Of a stretch of 5,699 bases of DNA, positions 1 to 5,562 are shown in pieces. Source of the DNA: an uncultured Clostridia bacterium (GTDB taxonomy: Bacteria > Bacillota > Clostridia > Oscillospirales > CAG-272); assembly GCA_946061315.1 (NCBI GenBank), contig CAMGRB010000107.1, positions 1-5,699 of the forward strand, read 5' to 3'. The notes under the pieces are model-generated. The model searched no databases. It was not told the DNA's origin and was given only the letters and a program-made list of their open reading frames with translations. The position numbers were made by a program, and so were the translations under genes. Numbering within the stretch: position 1 is the stretch's first letter; each line of letters begins with the position of its first letter.

Positions 1-188
1 GCCATATATTAAAGCTTGATACCTCAAGGGGGAGAAACGTTATAGGCTGGTATGAAAAAATAGGAATAAAAAAGGCGATAGATTACGTTGTAGAGTGGAC
101 AAAAGCATATAAAAACGGCGAGGACGTGTCTTTAATTATGGAAAAAGAGATAAAAGAATACGTCTTGGCGCTCGGTTGGAGCTTATAA
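1..188 (+). CDS. rfbG: CDP-glucose 4,6-dehydratase, C-terminal fragment (5' end outside window)
   Basis: Reading from position 3 gives 61 residues ending at a TAA at 186-188. The first bases complete a codon that lies outside the window. The fragment contains HILKLDTSRGRN, a GWYEKIGIKKAIDYV stretch, then VVEWTKAYKNGED and a terminal IKEYV segment. This order, a LKLD(C/S)S element, a GW helix and an EW-KAY-NGED helix, is what I know from the C-terminus of RfbG-type dehydratases, which are extended short-chain dehydrogenase/reductases. The full enzyme converts CDP-glucose to CDP-4-keto-6-deoxyglucose in the cytosol with bound NAD. The NAD-binding and catalytic parts lie upstream and cannot be checked. 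The assignment rests on this tail plus the rfbH gene that begins one base after the stop codon and uses its product. Another sugar-nucleotide dehydratase is possible but less likely. Confidence 0.85.
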   Translation, partial: HILKLDTSRGRNVIGWYEKIGIKKAIDYVVEWTKAYKNGEDVSLIMEKEIKEYVLALGWSL

Positions 189-189
189 A

Positions 190-1506
190 ATGGAAAACGG
201 TAAATTAAAAGAACAGATACTTGAACTAACAAAAGAGTATGCCAAAGAAAAGGCAAAAGAGAGCGAAGAGGAAGTAAAAATCAGATACGCGGGGCGGGTT
301 TTTGACGAAAACGAGCTTTGCAACCTCGTTGACGCCTCACTCGAATTTTGGCTGACTGAGGGCAGATACACGGCGGAGTTTGAAAAGAAGCTCGCAAGTA
401 CGATAGGGGTAAAATACGCAAATTTCGTAAACTCGGGATCAAGCGCCGACTTGCTTGCGTTTTCAACTCTTACCTCGTATGAACTCGGCGACAGAAGAAT
501 AAAGCGCGGTGACGAGGTAATAACTGTAGCCTGTTCTTTTCCCACCACTATATCCCCTATAATACAGTACGGCGCAGTACCCGTTTTCGTTGACGTCACA
601 ATACCCGAATACAATATAAACGTCGATATGCTTGAAGATGCTTTGTCAAGCAAAACAAAGGCGGTAATGATAGCGCACACACTCGGAAACCCCTTCAATC
701 TTCAGGCGGTAAAGGACTTTTGCAGGCAAAACGGACTTTGGCTCATAGAGGATAACTGCGACGCACTCGGCGCGCAGTATTATATTGACGGGGAATGGAA
801 AATGACGGGGAGTGTCGGAGATATATCGACAAACAGTTTTTATCCCGCACACCATATAACGACGGGTGAGGGCGGGGCGGTTTGCACAAGCAATCCCGAG
901 CTTCAAAGAATAATACGTTCCCTGCGTGATTGGGGCAGGGACTGTGGCTGCCCGAGCGGCAGGGACAACTCCTGCGGTCACCGCTTTGATAAAAAGTGGG
1001 AGTTTTTGCCCGAGGGGTACGACCATAAATACGTGTATTCCCGTTTTGGTTATAATCTTAAAGCAACGGATCTTCAAGCCGCTATCGGTGTGGCTCAACT
1101 TGACAAACTGCCCTCATTTGTTGAAAAAAGGTGTGAAAATCATAAATATCTTAAAGAAAAGCTTGAGGGAGTGTCTGATAAAATAATTTTGCCCGAGCAT
1201 CTGAATGAGGCAAAGCCGTCGTGGTTTGGCTTCGTTATAACCTTAAATGACGGCGGGGCGAAAAATAAAGTCGTATCCTATCTTGAAGAAAACGGGATAC
1301 AGACAAGGTCGCTTTTTGCGGGCAATATCATATCTCACCCCTGCTTTGACACCATAAGAAAAACGGAGCTTTACCGTGTCGTTGGGGAACTTACCGAGAG
1401 CGATAAAATAGTGAACGACACCTTCTGGGTAGGAGTATATCCGGGTCTTGACAGACAAAAACTCGACAAAATCGGAGAAACAATAATAAATGCGCTTAAA
1501 GGATAG
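190..1506 (+). CDS. rfbH: CDP-4-keto-6-deoxy-D-glucose 3-dehydrase (E1, PMP and [2Fe-2S] dependent)
   Basis: The protein has 438 residues, the normal length for RfbH/AscC/DdhC. It removes the C3 hydroxyl of CDP-4-keto-6-deoxyglucose using pyridoxamine phosphate. With a reductase partner this gives CDP-3,6-dideoxy-4-keto-glucose. It has the type I aminotransferase-like fold: NSGSSADLLA near 81-90 for phosphate binding, IEDNCDALG at 186-194 with the cofactor Asp at 188, and SFYPAHHITTGEGG at 216-229. In that last motif His221 stands where aminotransferases have the Schiff-base lysine, the hallmark of the E1 dehydrase. Cys190 with Cys252, Cys254 and Cys262 (C-x-C-x7-C) match the known iron-sulfur ligands. 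Cys190 to Cys252 is 61 residues apart, against 57 in the enteric enzymes as I recall them, because of a small insertion around YYIDGEW (197-203). The ATG at 190 is supported by GGAG at 178-181, 8 nt upstream. The stop overlaps the next gene by 17 nt. No E3 reductase gene is present in the window. Confidence 0.97.
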   Translation: MENGKLKEQILELTKEYAKEKAKESEEEVKIRYAGRVFDENELCNLVDASLEFWLTEGRYTAEFEKKLASTIGVKYANFVNSGSSADLLAFSTLTSYELGDRRIKRGDEVITVACSFPTTISPIIQYGAVPVFVDVTIPEYNINVDMLEDALSSKTKAVMIAHTLGNPFNLQAVKDFCRQNGLWLIEDNCDALGAQYYIDGEWKMTGSVGDISTNSFYPAHHITTGEGGAVCTSNPELQRIIRSLRDWGRDCGCPSGRDNSCGHRFDKKWEFLPEGYDHKYVYSRFGYNLKATDLQAAIGVAQLDKLPSFVEKRCENHKYLKEKLEGVSDKIILPEHLNEAKPSWFGFVITLNDGGAKNKVVSYLEENGIQTRSLFAGNIISHPCFDTIRKTELYRVVGELTESDKIVNDTFWVGVYPGLDRQKLDKIGETIINALKG

Positions 1507-1936
1507 AATAAAAAGTCTTTACAAAGACAAAAAAATAAGATTTTTGTTTGTAGGTGGCTTAAATACCGCCGTCGGATACGGGCTTTATGCGCTTTTTATC
1601 TTTTTCGGGTGGCATTACGTGCTAGCCCAGACGCTCTCAACCCTTATCGGAGTAGCGCACAGTTACGTATGGAACAAATATTTTACTTTCGGCAAAACTG
1701 CACGTTCTGTTAGTGAGGCTTTGCGCTTTGTGTCCGTCTACGTTGTCAGTTATCTTATTTCGTTGCTTTTGCAATACCTTATGATAGATAAGGCGGGTAT
1801 GAGCGCATATATCGCAGGACTTATAAGTCTTGTATTCACAACGGTTATAAGCTACGTAGGGCACAATTTTTATTCGTTCGGCAATTTTCCAAAGAAGAAA
1901 AAAGAAAGCGGAGAGGACGGAAAAAATAAAGAATGA
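1490..1936 (+). CDS. GtrA-family polytopic membrane protein (putative lipid-linked sugar flippase)
   Basis: This is a 148-residue protein with a basic N-terminus and four predicted membrane helices at about 17-37, 43-60, 78-98 and 105-124. It ends in a charged Lys/Glu/Asp-rich cytosolic-type tail (135-148). The RFLFVGGLNTAVGYGLY stretch (17-33) and YVWNKYFTFG (59-68) are typical of the GtrA family. A second copy of the latter motif, YVGHNFYSFG (122-131), closes the second helix pair, showing an internal two-fold repeat. In Shigella phages GtrA is thought to translocate undecaprenyl-phosphate-linked glucose made by GtrB. A GtrB-like glycosyltransferase is the last gene of this operon, so the same pairing is likely here. 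The gene starts inside the end of rfbH, with a GGAG at 1474-1477 about 12 nt upstream of the ATG. It ends in an ATGA overlap with the next gene. Family assignment is firm, but the transported sugar is inferred only from the neighbours. Confidence 0.93.
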   Translation: MRLKDRIKSLYKDKKIRFLFVGGLNTAVGYGLYALFIFFGWHYVLAQTLSTLIGVAHSYVWNKYFTFGKTARSVSEALRFVSVYVVSYLISLLLQYLMIDKAGMSAYIAGLISLVFTTVISYVGHNFYSFGNFPKKKKESGEDGKNKE

Positions 1937-3735
1937 AGATGCGTTTGGCGGACTATGTGTCTGATTTTTTGGTTAAAGTGGGCATAACAGACGTCTTTTG
2001 CGTAACGGGCGGAGGGGCTATGCACCTTGACGATGCCATTTGCCACGACAACCGTCTGAAAGTCACGTATATGCATCACGAGCAGTCCTGCGCTATTGCC
2101 GCCGAGGCTTACGCAAGGATAAATAATAAGCCCGCCTGTGTTCTCGTAACGACGGGACCGGGTGGAACAAACGCCTTAACGGGCGTTTTGTGCGCTTATC
2201 TTGACTCCGTTCCCATGCTTGTAATATCTGGGCAGGTCAAGTACGAAACGACGTCGAGAAAAATGAACTGCGGTGTTCGCGCCGCAGGGGATCAGGAGTT
2301 TGATATAACAAAATGCGCCGCCCATATGACAAAATATGCGGTGATGACGGAAAACCCGTCGGATATACGCTATGAACTCGAAAAGGCTTATCATCTGGCA
2401 ACGGAGGCAAGGTGCGGTCCCTCCTGGATAGACATACCTCTTGATTTTCAGTCCGCAATCATAGAAACGGATGCACTTATGGAATATTCTCACACTCCAA
2501 GATTGAAAAGTGTGTCAAGATATATGACGGAATACGTGTGCGAGGAAATAGCAAAAAGCCGCCGTCCCGTACTTTACGCGGGCAACGGTGTGCGACTCTC
2601 GGGCGGATATGATGAGTTTATAAAGGCATCGGAAAAACTCAAAATTCCCATCGTGCTCGGCTGGAACAGTATTGACCTTTTGCCAAACGACAATGAACTT
2701 TATGCGGGCAGGGCAGGCATTATGGGCGACAGGGCAGGCAATTTTGCCGTTCAGAACGCCGATCTTGTAATAGCGGTAGGCAACAGGCTCTCGATAAGAC
2801 AGGTAGGCTACAATTATAAAACGTGGGCAAGGGGCGCAAAAGTCATAATGGTAGATGCGGACAAAGCCGAGATGGACAAGCCGACCTTGCACGTCGATAA
2901 AAAGATAAACGCCGACGCAAAGGACTTTTTTGAAAAACTTCTTGACTGCGCAAACGAAATTCAACTGCCCGATTTTGAAAAATGGCGCACCGTGTGTCGA
3001 AATTGGGTTGAAAAATACAAGGTAACTCAAAAAAAGCACTATGAAGATACCGACAAAACAAACGTCTATGCGTTTATAGATACAATAAGCAAAATGATAA
3101 AAGAAAACACTATAACGGTAGTGGGAAACGGGAGCGCTTGTGTCGTTGGCTCCCACGCATTCAATATAAAAAAGGGCGGCAGATTTATAATAAACTCGGC
3201 GGTTGCAAGTATGGGCTACGACCTACCCGCCTCAATAGGCGCGTGTATTGCCGCAGGAGAGGAGATTATCTGTATCACGGGCGAGGGTAGCTTGCAGATG
3301 AATATACAGGAGCTTCAAACGATAGTGACAAACGATTTGCCGATAAAAATTTTCGTCATAAACAACGGGGGCTATCATTCCATAAGGCAGACGCAGAGAA
3401 ATTTCTATCCCGAAAAAAAGCTTGTCGGCATAGGGGCACAGAGCGGTGATCTTACCTTTCCCGATCTATCGAAAATAGCGGACGCTTACGGATATAAATA
3501 TTTTTCGTGCCACTCGAACAAAGAACTGCAAGAGAGTCTTAAAAAGGCTTTATCGACACGGGGCAGGCTTATTTTTGAGGTTTTTGTAGGCGAGAGCCAG
3601 AACTTTGAGCCGAAATCATCTTCAAAGCAGTTAGAGGACGGAACGATAGTATCGCCTCCCCTTGAGGATATGTACCCGTTTCTTCCGAGAGAGGAGCTAA
3701 AAGAGAATATGGAGATTGACAAATGGTTTACGTGA
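1933..3735 (+). CDS. Thiamine diphosphate-dependent acetohydroxyacid synthase-like enzyme, probable YerE-type two-carbon transferase
   Basis: The 600-residue protein has the three-domain plan of acetohydroxyacid synthase (AHAS). The N-terminal domain (about 1-175) has the cofactor-activating Glu50 in HEQSCAIAAEAYAR, followed by TTGPGGTNALTG and VPMLVISGQV. The middle domain (about 195-335) keeps the G-x-x-N-x-A, DLVIAVGNRLSIRQ and AKVIMVDAD elements that carry FAD in AHAS. The C-terminal domain (about 375-550) has the diphosphate/metal motif GEGSLQMNIQELQT (450-463) and NN at 477-478. The usual Asp of GDG is Glu451. The AHAS Q-W-Q signature that selects 2-ketoacid acceptors is QTQ (486-488), so branched-chain amino acid synthesis is unlikely. 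A 50-residue tail ends in SPPLEDMYPFLPREE. It lies between rfbH and a reductase gene, and I see no ilv genes. I therefore infer decarboxylation of pyruvate and addition of the acetyl unit to C4 of CDP-3,6-dideoxy-4-keto-glucose, as YerE does. Start 1933 overlaps gtrA by 4 nt; ATG 1939 is an alternative. Confidence 0.93.
   Translation: MKMRLADYVSDFLVKVGITDVFCVTGGGAMHLDDAICHDNRLKVTYMHHEQSCAIAAEAYARINNKPACVLVTTGPGGTNALTGVLCAYLDSVPMLVISGQVKYETTSRKMNCGVRAAGDQEFDITKCAAHMTKYAVMTENPSDIRYELEKAYHLATEARCGPSWIDIPLDFQSAIIETDALMEYSHTPRLKSVSRYMTEYVCEEIAKSRRPVLYAGNGVRLSGGYDEFIKASEKLKIPIVLGWNSIDLLPNDNELYAGRAGIMGDRAGNFAVQNADLVIAVGNRLSIRQVGYNYKTWARGAKVIMVDADKAEMDKPTLHVDKKINADAKDFFEKLLDCANEIQLPDFEKWRTVCRNWVEKYKVTQKKHYEDTDKTNVYAFIDTISKMIKENTITVVGNGSACVVGSHAFNIKKGGRFIINSAVASMGYDLPASIGACIAAGEEIICITGEGSLQMNIQELQTIVTNDLPIKIFVINNGGYHSIRQTQRNFYPEKKLVGIGAQSGDLTFPDLSKIADAYGYKYFSCHSNKELQESLKKALSTRGRLIFEVFVGESQNFEPKSSSKQLEDGTIVSPPLEDMYPFLPREELKENMEIDKWFT
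3711..3714 (+). promoter_or_regulatory. Ribosome binding site of the reductase gene
   Basis: GGAG lies 8 nt before the ATG at 3723, inside the end of the upstream thiamine diphosphate enzyme gene. It fixes the start, which gives a protein beginning directly with the first beta strand of the Rossmann fold. Confidence 0.7.
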
Positions 3736-4625
3736 TAAGCGGCTTTTCCTGTATGATAGGGTACGCTCTTTTAAGAACGCTTCCCGAAGGGGATAAAATA
3801 ATCGCCCTTGTAAAGCCGGGCGAGAAAATACACGATTTCGTTATGAAAAACGAAAATATAAAAATAAGGGAGTGCGATATAAGGGACTACCGCTATTTTT
3901 CAACAAACGACAAGGGCGACGTCTTTATACACCTTGCGTGGCTCTCAACGGGAGGCGAGGAAAGGGACAACGTAAGGGTGCAAATTGACAATATAGCCTA
4001 CACCGTGGACGCCGTGGAGCTTGCCGCAAAAATGAACTGCAAGGTATTTATAGGCGCAGGCTCCCAGGCGGAGTACGGTCTGAAAAATGAAAAGCTATCT
4101 CCCGACACTCCCACAGACCCAATAAGTGCTTACGGAATAGCGAAATACTGCGCGGGCAAAATGAGCGAAAATCTTTGCGATAAATACGGTATGCGTATAA
4201 ATTGGGTGCGCTTTTTAAGCGTTTACGGAGAATACGACAGGGAGCGCAATTTTATACCTTATCTTATAAAAACGTTTCTCTCGGGCGGCGTGCCGTTTGT
4301 TACCGACTGCACGCAGATATGGGATTATATCTACTGTGACGACGCCGCAAGAGCCGTATATTGCATAGCCGGAAACGGAATAAACAAAAAGAGCTACCCG
4401 ATAGGCTCGGGAAAGAGCGATACCCTTAAAAATTACGTTCTTAAAATAAGGGAGCTGACAGGCGGCAAGGGAATCCATTTCGGCGCACGGGAAAGAAAAG
4501 CAACGGAGCCGTTTTATCTTTGTGCCGACATTGACGAGCTTCGCCGCGATACAGGCTTTCACCCAACCGTCGATTTTGATACCGGCATTAAAAAATGTAT
4601 CGGCTTTATAAAGGAGAATGAATGA
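3723..4625 (+). CDS. Extended SDR NAD(P)-dependent sugar-nucleotide reductase (candidate YerF-type side-chain ketoreductase)
   Basis: The 300-residue protein is an extended short-chain dehydrogenase/reductase. The Rossmann glycine motif is at 7-13 (GFSCMIG); the usual middle glycine of GxxGxxG is Cys10. CDIRD at 51-55 and HLAW at 70-73 follow the normal order. The catalytic set is Ser114 in GAGSQAEYG and Tyr137/Lys141 in SAYGIAK. WDYIYCDDAARA (200-211) is the common active-site wall segment of this class. The length suits nucleotide-sugar 4-ketoreductases and epimerases such as paratose and abequose synthases. Next to the carbon-ligating enzyme, reduction of the new acetyl side chain is the most coherent role (inference). 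The alternative is direct C4 reduction to a simple 3,6-dideoxyhexose, which would compete for the same ketone. The gene overlaps its upstream neighbour by 13 nt and the glycosyltransferase by 4 nt. The enzyme class is secure, but substrate and stereochemistry are not readable from sequence. Confidence 0.92.
   Translation: MVYVISGFSCMIGYALLRTLPEGDKIIALVKPGEKIHDFVMKNENIKIRECDIRDYRYFSTNDKGDVFIHLAWLSTGGEERDNVRVQIDNIAYTVDAVELAAKMNCKVFIGAGSQAEYGLKNEKLSPDTPTDPISAYGIAKYCAGKMSENLCDKYGMRINWVRFLSVYGEYDRERNFIPYLIKTFLSGGVPFVTDCTQIWDYIYCDDAARAVYCIAGNGINKKSYPIGSGKSDTLKNYVLKIRELTGGKGIHFGARERKATEPFYLCADIDELRRDTGFHPTVDFDTGIKKCIGFIKENE
4611..4616 (+). promoter_or_regulatory. Strong Shine-Dalgarno of the glycosyltransferase gene
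   Basis: AAGGAG lies 5 nt before the ATG at 4622. A second ATG at 4618-4620 is out of frame and only 1 nt from the site, so spacing selects 4622. The site is within the last codons of the reductase gene, so translation of the two is probably coupled through the ATGA at 4622-4625. Confidence 0.8.
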
Positions 4626-5524
4626 AAAAAATATGCGTCGTCATACCCACCTACAACGAAAAGGAAAACGCAAGAGCCATATACGAGGCCGTAAAAAGAA
4701 AGTTTGAAACAAGACTGACAAACTACGATTACGAGATACTTTTTGCGGACAACTGCTCAACAGACGGCACAAGAGCAATAATAGAAAATATAGCAAAGGA
4801 AGACTCCCACGTCCACGCAATATTCAACGCAAAAAATTACGGACAGTTTGCCTCCCCGTTCAACGCGATAATAAAAAGCGACGCAGACGCCACAATGACA
4901 ATCTGCGCAGATTTTCAGGACCCACCCGAGCTTATTCCCTCATTCGTTGCAAAATGGGAGGAGGGATATAAAATAGTATGCGGAGTAAAGACCAAAAGCA
5001 AGGAAAACTCCTTTGTAAGATTTTTAAGGAGCGTTTACTATAAGATTTTCAAAAAATTCGCAAGCGTGTCGGTCATAGAACACTTTACGGGCTTCGGCAT
5101 TTACGACCGTTCGTTTGTCGACGTTTTAAGAGAGCTTGACGAACCGGAGCCGTTTATAAGATCGCTCGTCTGCGAGCTTGGCTATAATATCACAACGATA
5201 GAGTACACACAGCCGAGGCGCAGGGCAGGCAAGAGCAGTAACAATATAACCACTCTTTACGACGCCGCCATGCTGTCGTTTACCTCATATACCAAAGTCC
5301 CGATAAGAGCGTTTATGATTTTAGGTATAATACTTTTTGTCATCTCGATTATATCATTTATTGTATTTGCCGCACTCAAAATGATAATTCCTCTGCTTTT
5401 TTGCACCGTCGGAATTTTCTCCTCGATAGGATATATTTTTCTCTCAATTATCGGAGAATATATACTTGCGATAAAATCAAAAGTCACCCGCCGTCCTCTT
5501 GTTATAGAGGAAAAGAGAATATAA
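4622..5524 (+). CDS. Family 2 glycosyltransferase, GtrB/DPM1-like polyprenyl-phosphate glycosyltransferase
   Basis: The 300-residue protein starts with the GT-A nucleotide-binding strand CVVIPTYNEKEN (5-16). DNCSTDGT follows at 43-50, then NAKNYGQFASPFNAI (69-83) and the acidic metal motif ADFQDPPELI (96-105), with Asp97 and Asp100. The D-x-Q-D-P-P-E form and the RRRAGKS segment (199-205) are typical of GtrB, DPM1 and ArnC-like enzymes, which move a sugar from a nucleotide to undecaprenyl phosphate at the inner membrane face. Two strong membrane helices follow at about 231-252 and 254-280. The protein ends in a short charged cytosolic tail. With the GtrA protein encoded earlier in the operon this makes a lipid-loading and flipping pair. 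The donor is probably the CDP sugar made by the genes upstream (inference). A UDP-hexose donor unrelated to the pathway cannot be excluded. It is the last gene before the terminator hairpin. Confidence 0.94.
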   Translation: MKKICVVIPTYNEKENARAIYEAVKRKFETRLTNYDYEILFADNCSTDGTRAIIENIAKEDSHVHAIFNAKNYGQFASPFNAIIKSDADATMTICADFQDPPELIPSFVAKWEEGYKIVCGVKTKSKENSFVRFLRSVYYKIFKKFASVSVIEHFTGFGIYDRSFVDVLRELDEPEPFIRSLVCELGYNITTIEYTQPRRRAGKSSNNITTLYDAAMLSFTSYTKVPIRAFMILGIILFVISIISFIVFAALKMIIPLLFCTVGIFSSIGYIFLSIIGEYILAIKSKVTRRPLVIEEKRI

Positions 5525-5527
5525 AAA

Positions 5528-5562
5528 ATGACTGCCGCAATTTTGTGGCAGTCATAAGTTTT
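5528..5562 (+). terminator. Operon-end intrinsic terminator, possibly bidirectional
   Basis: ATGACTGCC (5528-5536) and GGCAGTCAT (5547-5555) form a perfect 9-bp stem starting 3 nt after the last stop codon. A G-U and a C-G pair can extend it inward, leaving an AATTTT loop (5539-5544). On the + strand the stem is followed by AAG and then TTTT (5559-5562), a weak U-tract set 3 nt off. On the - strand the stem is followed at once by six T (complement of 5523-5528). The hairpin may thus also stop transcription arriving from the right. Confidence 0.78.

Noticed and set aside
183..1098. Several - strand open frames over rfbH, including 171 and 150 residues
   Set aside because: All are antisense shadows of a well-supported gene and show no family features.
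2701..2745. Two near-identical GGGCAGGCA-containing segments about 25 nt apart
   Set aside because: They encode AGRAGIMGDRAGN, a conserved stretch of the middle domain; similar codons for similar residues explain them.
2515..3156. A 213-residue open frame on the - strand
   Set aside because: It lies wholly inside the TPP enzyme gene, its translation has no recognisable domain and is rich in Cys, Tyr and Phe as expected of an antisense frame. The + strand protein is strongly conserved in motifs.
1933..3735. Annotation as a biosynthetic acetolactate synthase (ilvB/ilvI)
   Set aside because: Overall fold fits, but the acceptor-specificity tryptophan is absent, no small regulatory subunit or ilv gene is nearby, and the gene is embedded in a CDP-dideoxysugar operon.
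3723..4625. Firm naming as abequose (rfbJ) or paratose (rfbS) synthase
   Set aside because: Those enzymes belong to the same SDR class, but a C4 ketoreductase would remove the acceptor ketone needed by the neighbouring TPP enzyme, and sequence alone does not separate them.
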